The notes beneath the pieces were generated by a model, which saw nothing but the letters and a program-made list of their open reading frames with translations, had not been told where the DNA came from and did no database searches. DNA of 64,000 nt, from positions 1 to 64,000 of the forward strand of contig CAWKEY010000026.1 of NCBI GenBank assembly GCA_963848675.1, in the 5' to 3' direction. Position numbers and translations under genes: made by a program. Numbering within the stretch: position 1 is the first letter of the stretch; every line of letters begins with the position of its first letter. Of this stretch, positions 39,960 through 48,966 are shown in pieces. The stretch comes from CAWKEY01 sp963848675. Lineage in GTDB: Bacteria; Pseudomonadota; Gammaproteobacteria; Methylococcales; Methylomonadaceae.

Positions 39960-42785
39960 ATGAGTAAGCTACTTAAACTTTTTCAAGATTCTTCTACCCT
40001 CTATGGCAGCAATGCCAGCTTCATCGAAAATTTATACGAACGCTTTTTAGAAGACCCTGAATCAGTTGAGCCTAGCTGGCAAAAACAATTTAGCGCAATT
40101 CACGGCGGCGCTCATTATGAAACGCCGCACAGTCCAGTGGTCGAGCGCTTTGCCCGGCTTGCGGTCAAATCTCAAGGCAGGCTGGCTGAATTACAGGGCT
40201 TTACCGAAGAAAGCGTAAAAAAACAATCCGCCGTTGCCAGGCTGATCAACCATTACCGGGTACGCGGCCATCAAATCGCCAAAAACAACCCCCTGGGCAA
40301 CAAATCCACTCGCCCACCCGACTTCGATCCCGCGTATTACGGCCTCTCCGAACCCGATATGGATACCGTGTTTGACACCGGTTCCTTGCGTGGCATCGAC
40401 CGCTTGCCGTTACGCGACATCATTGCCAGTCTGCAGGAAATTTATTGCGGCGGCATCGGCTCTGAGTATATGCACATTGTCGATACGACCATTAAGCGCT
40501 GGATAAAAAATCACCTGGAAAATGTCTCCGCTCATGCCCAATTGAATCCAGAAAAAAAACAATGGATTCTTAAACTGTTAACGGCGGCAGAGGGAATTGA
40601 ACGGCATTTGCATACCAAATTTGTGGGTCAGAAACGTTTTTCCCTGGAAGGCGGCGAATCACTGATTCCCGTGCTCGATGAAATCATTCAGGGTTCCGGG
40701 GATCGGGGCGTAAAAGAAATTGTCATCGGCATGGCGCATCGTGGCCGCCTGAATGTGCTGGTTAATATTCTCGGCAAAAGCCCGGCCAGTTTATTTGATG
40801 AATTTGCCGGCATGTCCAAACTGTCGCCGGGCGTCAGTTCCGGTGACGTAAAATATCACATGGGCTTTTCATCCGACATCGCCTCGCTTGGCGGCCCCAT
40901 TCATTTAACGCTGGCATTCAACCCCTCGCATCTGGAAATCATCAACCCTGTTGTTGAAGGCTCAGTTAAAGCACGCCAGGACAGAGCCGGTCCAGAAGGC
41001 ATCAATACGGTGATTCCGGTATTGATACATGGGGATGCGGCATTTTCCGGGCAAGGCATCGTGATGGAAACCTTGAATATGTCGCAAACCCGGGCTTTTT
41101 CTACCGGCGGCACCATTCATGTCGTTATCAACAATCAAATCGGTTTTACCACCAGCAACCCGCTGGACGCACGCTCCACACTCAATTGCACGGATGTCGC
41201 CAGCATGATTCAAGCGCCGGTTTTTCATGTCAACGCTGATGATCCTGAAGCCGTCAATTTTGTCTCCAAACTGGCGCTCGATTTCAGAATGACCTTCAAT
41301 AAAGACGTCGTCATCGACCTTATCTGCTATCGGCGCCTCGGTCATAACGAAGCCGACGAGCCCGCGGCCACTCAGCCCCGCATGTACAAAAAAATCCGCA
41401 CCCACAAAACAACGCGCCAGCTTTATGCGGAAAAACTGAGCGGTGAAGGCATCATCACTGCCAAACAAGCTACAGCGATGGAGCGCGATTACCAGCAAAT
41501 GCTGGAAACGGGTAAAGTGGTTTCCAGACCTGTCCTGAACAATGAACTTTACACGTATGCTGAGCAGTGGCAGCCATTCCTGCATCAGGAATGGGACACA
41601 CCCTGCGACACCTCCGTGACCATGGATCGGTTGCGTTTTTGTAACGATCACATGCTGCGCCTGCCCTCCGGCTTTGAGTTGCATCCTCGGGTCGCCAAAA
41701 TCATGGACAACCGCCGCAAAATGGCGGCCGGCGCCATGCCCCTGGATTGGGGCTTTGCCGAAAATCTGGCTTACGCCACCTTGCTGATGGAAAAATACAA
41801 TATCCGCTTGATTGGCCAGGATGTTGGCCGCAGCACCTTTTTCCATCGTCATGCCGTTTTACACAATCAGCTTAACAACAAGACCTACACCCCCATCAAG
41901 CATCTGGATAAAGACCAGGGGAACGCGCAGATTTTCGACTCCCTGCTTTCGGAAGCAGGGGTATTGGGGTTTGAATACGGATACAGCTCAACCGCTCCGA
42001 ATACCCTGGTGATCTGGGAAGCCCAATTCGGCGATTTTGCCAACGGCGCGCAAGTGGTCATCGATCAGTTTATCAGCTCTGGAGAAACCAAATGGGGCCG
42101 GCTGAGTGGCCTGGTCATGTTGCTGCCGCACGGTTTTGAAGGTCAGGGGCCTGAGCATTCTTCCGCCCGGCTGGAGCGCTATCTGCAGCTGTGCGCGGAA
42201 CACAATATCCAGGTCTGCAACCCGACGACACCGGCACAAATTTTTCATCTGCTGCGCCGGCAATTAATCAGGCCTTACCGTAAACCATTGATCGTTATGA
42301 GTCCTAAAAGCCTGCTGAGGCATAATCTTGCCGTCTCCACGCTGGAAGATCTGACCAAAGGACAATTTCAAACCATCATTGGAGAACAGGATGACATCAA
42401 CCCCAAAAAAGTGACCCGCTTTATCTTATGTTCCGGCAAAGTCTATTATGATCTTCTCGAGGCGCGCCGCCATGACCATCTGACGCATATCGCCATTGCC
42501 CGTATTGAACAGCTTTATCCCTTTCCTTCGGAAGCATTCAAGGCGGAAATAGCCAAATACCCCAATCTGGAAAATTTTGTCTGGTGCCAGGAAGAGCCTC
42601 AGAATCAGGGCGCGTGGTATCAATCCAAGCATCACTTTGCCGACAACCTGGAACCCCACATCGGCATAACCTATACCGGCCGGGAAGCATCAGCAGCGCC
42701 CGCTGTCGGTAATTTCCGCGTCCATATTGAGCAACAAAAAGCTGTCGTTGAGTCAGCCTTATACGGCAAATCTTCAGGAAAATAA
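39960..42785 (+). CDS. sucA: 2-oxoglutarate dehydrogenase E1 component
   Basis: This is a 941-residue protein, close to the usual length of about 930. The N-terminal segment FIENLYERFLEDPESVEPSW is the E2-binding part. EIVIGMAHRGRLNVLVNILG and RRLGHNEADEPAATQPRMYK carry the thiamine diphosphate and Mg ligands, and VIWEAQFGDFANGAQVVIDQ belongs to the transketolase-like domain. It decarboxylates 2-oxoglutarate and passes the succinyl group to SucB. One base separates it from sucB, so the three sucAB-lpd genes form an operon. No strong Shine-Dalgarno sequence precedes the ATG. Confidence 0.96.
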   Translation: MSKLLKLFQDSSTLYGSNASFIENLYERFLEDPESVEPSWQKQFSAIHGGAHYETPHSPVVERFARLAVKSQGRLAELQGFTEESVKKQSAVARLINHYRVRGHQIAKNNPLGNKSTRPPDFDPAYYGLSEPDMDTVFDTGSLRGIDRLPLRDIIASLQEIYCGGIGSEYMHIVDTTIKRWIKNHLENVSAHAQLNPEKKQWILKLLTAAEGIERHLHTKFVGQKRFSLEGGESLIPVLDEIIQGSGDRGVKEIVIGMAHRGRLNVLVNILGKSPASLFDEFAGMSKLSPGVSSGDVKYHMGFSSDIASLGGPIHLTLAFNPSHLEIINPVVEGSVKARQDRAGPEGINTVIPVLIHGDAAFSGQGIVMETLNMSQTRAFSTGGTIHVVINNQIGFTTSNPLDARSTLNCTDVASMIQAPVFHVNADDPEAVNFVSKLALDFRMTFNKDVVIDLICYRRLGHNEADEPAATQPRMYKKIRTHKTTRQLYAEKLSGEGIITAKQATAMERDYQQMLETGKVVSRPVLNNELYTYAEQWQPFLHQEWDTPCDTSVTMDRLRFCNDHMLRLPSGFELHPRVAKIMDNRRKMAAGAMPLDWGFAENLAYATLLMEKYNIRLIGQDVGRSTFFHRHAVLHNQLNNKTYTPIKHLDKDQGNAQIFDSLLSEAGVLGFEYGYSSTAPNTLVIWEAQFGDFANGAQVVIDQFISSGETKWGRLSGLVMLLPHGFEGQGPEHSSARLERYLQLCAEHNIQVCNPTTPAQIFHLLRRQLIRPYRKPLIVMSPKSLLRHNLAVSTLEDLTKGQFQTIIGEQDDINPKKVTRFILCSGKVYYDLLEARRHDHLTHIAIARIEQLYPFPSEAFKAEIAKYPNLENFVWCQEEPQNQGAWYQSKHHFADNLEPHIGITYTGREASAAPAVGNFRVHIEQQKAVVESALYGKSSGK

Positions 42786-42786
42786 C

Positions 42787-44055
42787 ATGAGCATTGAAGT
42801 CCTAGTTCCCGCCCTACCCGAATCCGTTTCTGATGCCACCTTGATCACATGGCATAAAAAACCGGGCGAGCACGTTAACAAAAACGAAAATCTGGTCGAT
42901 CTTGAAACCGATAAAGTCGTTCTCGAAGTGCCTGCTCCGGCATCGGGCATACTCGAAAAAATCCTCAAGGACAACGGTGCCACGGTGATCGGGGGTGATT
43001 TGCTGGCCTTACTCGAACCACAAACTCAACAAGAAAGCCCTGCGGATAAGCTGGAACCCGAAGAAACCGAGGTCGAACCGAATGAAGCGGTTGCGGTTGC
43101 GCATCCGCATATCGATAGCGAAGCAACCTTAAGCCCTTCGGTAAGACGGCTGATTCTGGAAAAACATATCGATCCTGCGGTGCTGGAAGGCAGCGGTAAA
43201 AGCGGCCGCATTACCAAAACCGATGTTCTGGATTACCTCAACAAACATCCGCAGCAGCCCGCTGAAATTACAGCCGCAGCCTCAGAAAAACCGCTGGCCC
43301 GCACCAAACCGGACATCATCAAAGAAACTGATACCGTCACCAGCACATCCAATCTGCGCCCGGAACAACGGGTGCCGATGACCCGGTTGAGAGCAAAAAT
43401 TGCCGAACGTTTGCTGCAGGCCCAACAAAACGCCGCCATGCTGACGACCTTCAATGAAGTCAACATGCAAAATGTGATTGATCTGCGCAATCAATACAAA
43501 GGCCGTTTTGAACAAAAACACAACATCAAACTGGGCTTCATGTCATTCTTTGTCAAAGCCTCTGTTGAAGCGCTCAAACGCTTTCCGGCCATCAACGCGT
43601 CGATTGATGATCACGACATTATTTATCACGGTTACTATGACATCGGCATTGCCGTTACCACGCCGCGCGGACTGATTGTGCCGGTGCTTCGCGACGCCGA
43701 TCAGCTGGATTTTGCCGGCATCGAAAAAAGCATTGCCGATTTCGGGGAGAAAGCACGCTCGGGGACCTTGAGTTTTGATGACCTGCAGGGCGGCACCTTT
43801 ACCATTACCAACGGCGGCATATTCGGATCGATGCTGTCTACACCGATACTTAACCCGCCTCAGTGTGCGATCCTGGGCATGCATGCCATCAAGGATCGCG
43901 CCGTTGTGGAAAATGGGCAGATAGTCGCCAGGCCGGTGATGTACCTGGCCTTATCCTACGATCATCGGCTGGTCGATGGCCGCGAAGCCGTACAGTTTTT
44001 AGTCACCATAAAAGAATGCCTGGAAGCACCCGCTCATTTACTTCTTAACATTTAA
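42787..44055 (+). CDS. sucB: Dihydrolipoyl succinyltransferase (E2)
   Basis: This is a 422-residue protein. The start at 42787 gives MSIEVLVPALPESVSDATLI; an upstream frame lies inside sucA. The lipoyl domain has its lysine in VDLETDKVVLEVPAP, the E3-binding domain is SPSVRRLILEKHIDPAVLEG with GKSGRITKTDVLDYL, and the catalytic domain ends in YDHRLVDGREAVQFL with His and Asp. All key residues are present. The lipoyl arm should be reoxidised by the E3 encoded next, whose active site is altered. Confidence 0.96.
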   Translation: MSIEVLVPALPESVSDATLITWHKKPGEHVNKNENLVDLETDKVVLEVPAPASGILEKILKDNGATVIGGDLLALLEPQTQQESPADKLEPEETEVEPNEAVAVAHPHIDSEATLSPSVRRLILEKHIDPAVLEGSGKSGRITKTDVLDYLNKHPQQPAEITAAASEKPLARTKPDIIKETDTVTSTSNLRPEQRVPMTRLRAKIAERLLQAQQNAAMLTTFNEVNMQNVIDLRNQYKGRFEQKHNIKLGFMSFFVKASVEALKRFPAINASIDDHDIIYHGYYDIGIAVTTPRGLIVPVLRDADQLDFAGIEKSIADFGEKARSGTLSFDDLQGGTFTITNGGIFGSMLSTPILNPPQCAILGMHAIKDRAVVENGQIVARPVMYLALSYDHRLVDGREAVQFLVTIKECLEAPAHLLLNI

Positions 44056-44069
44056 AGCCGGACTTCATT

Positions 44070-45518
44070 ATGTCAAAAAAGCAATCTCACTACGATGTCA
44101 TCGTTATTGGCGCAGGACCGGCCGGTTATGTCAGCGCCATCCGTTGCGCGCAGCTCGGTTTAAAGACGGCTTGCGTCGATAACTGGACTAACAGCAAACA
44201 CCAGAGCAGCCTGGGCGGCACCTATGTCAATGCCGGCAGTGTTTCCTCGATGGCCTTGCTGGAATCGGCCAAGCTGTATCATTCACTCAGCCACGAAATC
44301 CACAAGCACGGCATACACGCCGATAATATTTCGCTGGATATTCCACAGATGATTCAGCGTAAAGATAAAATCGTCGCTGCGCTCAACCATAAAATTGTTG
44401 ATATCTTTGCTCATCATAAAATTGACCGCATTCACGCCCATGGCAGATTGCTCAATGCCCGCGAGGTTGGAATCACGCCGATTGAGCACAGCACCCATTC
44501 GGTACTTGAAGCGGATCATATTATTCTGGCCACCGGCTCATCCCCGATCAAATTGTCCTGTGCGGCTATTGACAACGAATTTATCCTGGACTCCACCGCC
44601 GCACTCAATATGGATGCCGTTCCCAAAAGACTGGGCATCATCGGCGCCGGTGTTATCGGTCTTGAATTGGCCGGCATCTGGAACCGGTTGGGAACCGAAA
44701 CCATTCTGCTGGAAGCACAAGAGACGTTTTTAACCCTGCCCGACCAGGAAATTTCCCGCGAGGCCTTGCGCATTTACACCCAACAGGGCCTGGACATACG
44801 TTTAGGCGCACGCGTTATTTCCGCCAAAAAAGGCAATAAAAAAGTCACTGTGGAATATATCAACCAGGAGGGCACCCATTCCCTGCGTGTGGACAAACTG
44901 GTCGTTGCCACCGGCCGCCAGCCCAACACCGATACACTGGCTGCACCTGAAGCCAATCTGGTGCTGGATGAAAACGGTTTTGTCCATGTCGACGAAAACT
45001 GCTGCACCACCTTGCCCAGTGTCTATGCCATCGGTGATTTAACCTTGCTCGGCCCCATGCTGGCCCATAAAGGTATAGAAGAAGGCTTATTTGTTGCCGA
45101 ACAAATTGCCGGCAAGCATACTCCCATCAACTATGCCAAACTACCCAGTGTGATTTACACCGATCCTGAAATTGCCTGGGTAGGCCAAACCGAGCAGGAC
45201 TTAAGAGCCATGGGTGAAAACATCAAGATAGGCACCTTCCCCTTAAGCGCTACCGCCCGCGCCCATACTATGGGTAAACCGGAAGGCATGGTGAAAATTA
45301 TTGCCCATGCCGATCACGACACTGTCCTCGGTGTTCATATCATTGGCGCCAACGCCTCGGAACTGATTGCAGAAGCCGTGATTGCCATGGAATTCTCCGC
45401 CAGCAGCGAAGACCTTGCCAGAACCATACACGCGCACCCCACCCTTTCAGAAGCCATGCATGAAGCCGCATTGGCACTTGAGAACAGATCGCTGCATTTG
45501 CCATGCAAGCTGACTTGA
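44070..45518 (+). CDS. lpd: Dihydrolipoamide dehydrogenase-like protein lacking both redox cysteines
   Basis: This is a 482-residue flavoprotein. The FAD site IVIGAGPAGYVSAIRCAQLG, the NAD site LGIIGAGVIGLELAGIWNRL, the second FAD segment SVYAIGDLTLLGPMLAHKG and the C-terminal His-Glu pair in HAHPTLSEAMHEAALALE are intact. The redox motif, normally GGTCLNVGCIPSKALL, reads GGTYVNAGSVSSMALL: Tyr52 (TAT at 44223-44225) and Ser57 (AGT at 44238-44240) replace the disulfide cysteines, and Met61 replaces the Lys. It cannot perform the classic disulfide exchange. It may be a structural or regulatory E3, or use another acceptor. It is the third gene of the suc operon. Confidence 0.93.
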   Translation: MSKKQSHYDVIVIGAGPAGYVSAIRCAQLGLKTACVDNWTNSKHQSSLGGTYVNAGSVSSMALLESAKLYHSLSHEIHKHGIHADNISLDIPQMIQRKDKIVAALNHKIVDIFAHHKIDRIHAHGRLLNAREVGITPIEHSTHSVLEADHIILATGSSPIKLSCAAIDNEFILDSTAALNMDAVPKRLGIIGAGVIGLELAGIWNRLGTETILLEAQETFLTLPDQEISREALRIYTQQGLDIRLGARVISAKKGNKKVTVEYINQEGTHSLRVDKLVVATGRQPNTDTLAAPEANLVLDENGFVHVDENCCTTLPSVYAIGDLTLLGPMLAHKGIEEGLFVAEQIAGKHTPINYAKLPSVIYTDPEIAWVGQTEQDLRAMGENIKIGTFPLSATARAHTMGKPEGMVKIIAHADHDTVLGVHIIGANASELIAEAVIAMEFSASSEDLARTIHAHPTLSEAMHEAALALENRSLHLPCKLT

Positions 45519-45635
45519 TCGGCGAAGAACTCAAACCGGCTCAAAGATAAACGGCTTTATTGGCGGACTGTCCTTTGGGCTGCGGTAAGTCAGCCCCTGG
45601 TTGACTGAAATCACGCTGACAATCTTCTCGTGAAG
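45519..45635. other. 3' region of the suc operon
   Basis: No clear terminator hairpin with a T-run is seen in this short convergent gap. Repeat elements are absent. Confidence 0.3.
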
Positions 45636-45743
45636 TTAAAAATAAAGACGAGGCAGCAAGGAAGCCAATTGGACTAAAGCCCATGTCGTGATGACAATTG
45701 CAAGCACTGAACCGAGAAGGATTTCTTTGTATAAGGCTGACAT
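45636..45743 (-). CDS. Predicted small membrane protein of 35 residues
   Basis: The minus strand encodes MSALYKEILLGSVLAIVITT followed by WALVQLASLLPRLYF and a stop. The middle is a single hydrophobic helix with a charged start. The composition is protein-like and lacks rare codons, but only a weak purine run precedes the ATG. It is too short for a family assignment. It could be a spurious frame. Confidence 0.35.
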   Translation of the reverse strand: MSALYKEILLGSVLAIVITTWALVQLASLLPRLYF

Positions 45744-45914
45744 GATCTGAATCTCTTGATTGCGTTAACGATCCGAAGGGAGTTGCCCCACCTTCCCAAG
45801 AGTTTAATTGGGTTTTATGTCAGCTTTATTTGGGTTTTGTGACAGTTTCATGAAGGTTTGGCTACAGCACTGGTGCTCTCGCCGGTTGAAGTTGGCTGCA
45901 CATGCGCTGTTCAT

Positions 45915-47093
45915 CTAATAGGGCCAGTGCGGCTGATATTTTTCCAGCAACACGGCGCAGCCTTTCAACATCAGCGGTGTCAGTAAATTCAGCAGAAACG
46001 CCGTAAAGACCAGCACTGAAAAGAGCTCACTATTCAATATGCCCAGGTCTATTCCCACGGATGCCAGAATAAAGGCCATTTCAGCCCGCCCGCACATACC
46101 CGCGCCAATTGTTAACGACTCCAGCCAGGTAAAATGCATGCGTCTTGCCATCAGGCCGGCACTGATGACCTGTCCCATCAAGACCATTGCCGTCAGCGTC
46201 ACCAGCATCCAGATACTGCCTGCCGACAAATTGAAGGTGATATGAAAACCCAATGAAATAAAAAAGATAGGCCCCAGAAACGAATAGGACAGGCCATATA
46301 AACGATCATTGACCAGATCATATAACTTCTTGTTCGCCACCCTTTCTTCAAAAAACAGCCCGGCGATATAGGCCCCAACCATAATATGCAGGCCGATCGC
46401 TTGCGCCAACAAGCCGCCGGCAAAACCCAGCACCAGCACAAAGGTAAAGCCCTTGCCGTTTTTATTGTGGAAGGGGAAGGTCATTTTGGGATAAAGGTAA
46501 TAACCAATGCCTACTGACACTGCAAAAAACAGCATGATTTTTCCGGCCACGACCGCCAACTGAGAAAGCTCCATAGCCTCACCCTTCAAAACGCCGAGCA
46601 CAAAGCTGAATACGACCAGAGACAACAGATTATCAATCACACAGGACGCGACTATCACGCGTGCAAAGCGGGTATGATTCAAACCCAGGTCTCTTAAAAT
46701 CTTTAAGGTGATGACGACCGCCGTGGCGGTCATGGTTAAACCGACGAAAACAGAATCCACCAGCGCATAACCAAAGGCCAGCGCAACGCCCAGGCTGACA
46801 AAAAAAGGCACGATCGCGCCAACGACAACCAAGGCCAGCGAATTTTTCAGGGCATCAAAAAACTCTCCGGGTTCGGTTTCAACACCGGCATGCAGCATCA
46901 GAAAAAAGATGCCAATTTGCGCCAGTATCTCGATAATTTCACTGGGCTGTACCCAACCGAGAGCAGCGGGGCCTATCACCACACCCATGACAAGCTCGCC
47001 CATAATGACAGGCAGCCCGATCTTGCGCATCACCACCGCCACAAACCAGATCACTAGCATGAGCATGAATAATGCCTGAAAGATGGTATCCAT
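45915..47093 (-). CDS. CPA2-family cation:proton antiporter (Kef/NapA-like)
   Basis: This is a 392-residue protein with about twelve membrane helices. Typical stretches are GLPVIMGELVMGVVIGPAAL, IGIFFLMLHAGVETEPGEF (helix 3), TMTATAVVITLKILRDLGL and VIVASCVIDNLLSLVVFSF. In the last, the ion-binding Asp is present, but the usual DD or ND pair reads D-N. There is no RCK/TrkA regulatory domain at the C-terminus. It would exchange Na+ or K+ for protons in the inner membrane. It stands alone and converges on lpd. Confidence 0.87.
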   Translation of the reverse strand: MDTIFQALFMLMLVIWFVAVVMRKIGLPVIMGELVMGVVIGPAALGWVQPSEIIEILAQIGIFFLMLHAGVETEPGEFFDALKNSLALVVVGAIVPFFVSLGVALAFGYALVDSVFVGLTMTATAVVITLKILRDLGLNHTRFARVIVASCVIDNLLSLVVFSFVLGVLKGEAMELSQLAVVAGKIMLFFAVSVGIGYYLYPKMTFPFHNKNGKGFTFVLVLGFAGGLLAQAIGLHIMVGAYIAGLFFEERVANKKLYDLVNDRLYGLSYSFLGPIFFISLGFHITFNLSAGSIWMLVTLTAMVLMGQVISAGLMARRMHFTWLESLTIGAGMCGRAEMAFILASVGIDLGILNSELFSVLVFTAFLLNLLTPLMLKGCAVLLEKYQPHWPY

Positions 47094-47197
47094 GGGAACC
47101 TCCTACAATTCTACACACCACTGTTCTGCAGCGACCTGGCTAACCGGCACGGTTGCCGCATAAGCTCGCACTTCTTGCTGGCGGCGAAGCTATGCGC

Positions 47198-47315
47198 CTT
47201 AGGAACGCGTATCAAATAACTTGCGCAACTCTGAAAATCAATTTTTTGCGTAGGTGCGGATTTATCTGCACTGTGCGAATAAATACTTGTTCAACTTATT
47301 TCGTGCGAATTTCTT
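47198..47315. repeat. Dispersed non-coding repeat, copy 2
   Basis: This matches 29534-29662 from CTTAGGAACGCGTATC to the end. The hairpin reads GTGCGGATTTATCTGCAC, with one base changed. It lies between the antiporter and monooxygenase genes and accounts for most of that gap. Confidence 0.75.
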
Positions 47316-47344
47316 AAGCCGGTATTTGTGCGGTAAAGCCTAGC

Positions 47345-48571
47345 TTAAATAATCCGCTCGCCCTTCGCCAGCTTTGGCAAATGACCTTCCAGCCCCATCG
47401 CATAGCGCATCACCTTATTCTTGGCCGGCACAATGCGCTCCGCCAGGCCCAAGCCCAGATTGCGCAAAAACTTGAGCGGCAACACCTGATTGCTGAACAC
47501 CCGGTAAAACACATCCATCACCGTCATCATCTTCAGATTTTCATTGCGCCGCTGGTTTTCATAGCGTTTTAAAATGGCCACGTCGCCAATATCAAGGCCT
47601 TCCTGATCCGCCGCAAGCAACACCTCGGCCAATGCTGCCGCATCCAGCAAACCTATATTAACGCCCTGCCCGGCCAAAGGATTGATCATGTGCGCCGCAT
47701 CACCGACCAGCGCCACACCGGGCTTGACATAAGCCTGCGCATGCTGGCGTTTCAACGGGAAACTCGCCGTCGCCAGCACCTGGTTGACCTCGCCCAGGCA
47801 GTCAGGAAAAGTAGCCACCAGTTCGGCCATCAGGCGCTCATTGGACAGCGCCTTTAAGCGACTGATTTCATCCGGCGAGTTATACCAGACAATCGAGCCA
47901 TAATGCCCGGTTAACGGCAAAAACGCCTGCGGCCCGCTGGGCACAAACCGCTGCCAGGTAATATCCTGCTGCCCGTAAGCAGTTTCAATATAAATCACCA
48001 GCGCATGCTGATTATAATCCCAGCTGCTTACGCCCAGCCCCACTGCCTGTCTGACTCTGGATTGACCGCCATCGGCGGCAACCAGCACTTTTGCCGACAG
48101 CTGGCGGCCGTCGGCCAATTGCACCTCCGAGTGCTGTTTTTGCCGATCGGCCGAATAATTGATTTTGGTAATATTGGCCGGACAGATCAGCTCGACATTA
48201 TCAAAATCGCGCAAACGCTCCAGCAAGGCCAATTGGGTCACCCGGTTTTCGACGATGTAACCCAGTTCAGGATAATCAATATCATCACTGCAAAATTCCG
48301 TATCGCCTGCCGTTTCCCAAACCCGCATCCTGCGAAACGGACACAAGCGCCGGCTGACGACACCGGCCCAGGCACCCACGCTTTCAAGAATGTTTTTTGA
48401 GGCAATACTGAGCGCAGAAACGCGCAAATCATGCGGCTGATCCGGCGCAAACGCCTGCGGCGGCGAACTCTCTATCACCGCCACTTTCAAGCGGCTGCCT
48501 CCCAGCGCACACGCCACCGCCGCACCCACCATGCCACCACCCACCACAACCACATCAAAATTTTCTCTCAT
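47345..48571 (-). CDS. UbiH/UbiF/VisC-family FAD-dependent monooxygenase
   Basis: This is a 408-residue protein. FDVVVVGGGMVGAAVACALG is the FAD dinucleotide site, LVAADGGQSRVRQAVG the family DG motif and VALVGDAAHMINPLAGQGVN the second FAD segment with the GD motif. PLKRQHAQAYV is typical of the ubiquinone hydroxylases. It probably hydroxylates the ring of a ubiquinone precursor; which position (UbiH, UbiF, UbiI or UbiM type) cannot be decided. It diverges from gltB. Confidence 0.88.
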   Translation of the reverse strand: MRENFDVVVVGGGMVGAAVACALGGSRLKVAVIESSPPQAFAPDQPHDLRVSALSIASKNILESVGAWAGVVSRRLCPFRRMRVWETAGDTEFCSDDIDYPELGYIVENRVTQLALLERLRDFDNVELICPANITKINYSADRQKQHSEVQLADGRQLSAKVLVAADGGQSRVRQAVGLGVSSWDYNQHALVIYIETAYGQQDITWQRFVPSGPQAFLPLTGHYGSIVWYNSPDEISRLKALSNERLMAELVATFPDCLGEVNQVLATASFPLKRQHAQAYVKPGVALVGDAAHMINPLAGQGVNIGLLDAAALAEVLLAADQEGLDIGDVAILKRYENQRRNENLKMMTVMDVFYRVFSNQVLPLKFLRNLGLGLAERIVPAKNKVMRYAMGLEGHLPKLAKGERII

Positions 48572-48966
48572 ATCAACTCACTATAAACCAATCGACTGAT
48601 GGCCCACGCTAACACCTACGCGCAGCCCCTAGTAAGGATTATTACACCATGAAGCCGGCAAGGTTTTATATTTTTATCCCTTCCCCAAATTCGATATTGG
48701 GAATTAATTAGGACAAGCCCGGTATCCCATCAAGCAAACAGAGCGGATTACACGCCAGGATTGCCGCAGAATCAATTTCGTACCAATGACACAAAAATCT
48801 CATCGTGTTATTATTAGCAGGTTTCACTGAATGAAATGTATCTGAAAATGATTTCATAGCGATTTTAATGCACGCCACTGAATCAATAATTTTGATCTCC
48901 CAATAGGCATTGAAAACGAACTATAAACGCTGCATTCCGGCAGCATGATTAGAACGGGCTGGATAG
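48572..48966. other. Divergent promoter region of ubiH-like gene and gltB
   Basis: This 395-bp stretch has no credible gene. It must contain the promoters of both flanking genes. No operator was recognised with confidence. Confidence 0.45.

Noticed and set aside
40962..41852. A 296-residue minus-strand frame inside sucA
   Set aside because: It is a shadow frame of sucA; its composition is His/Gln/Arg-rich and without motifs.
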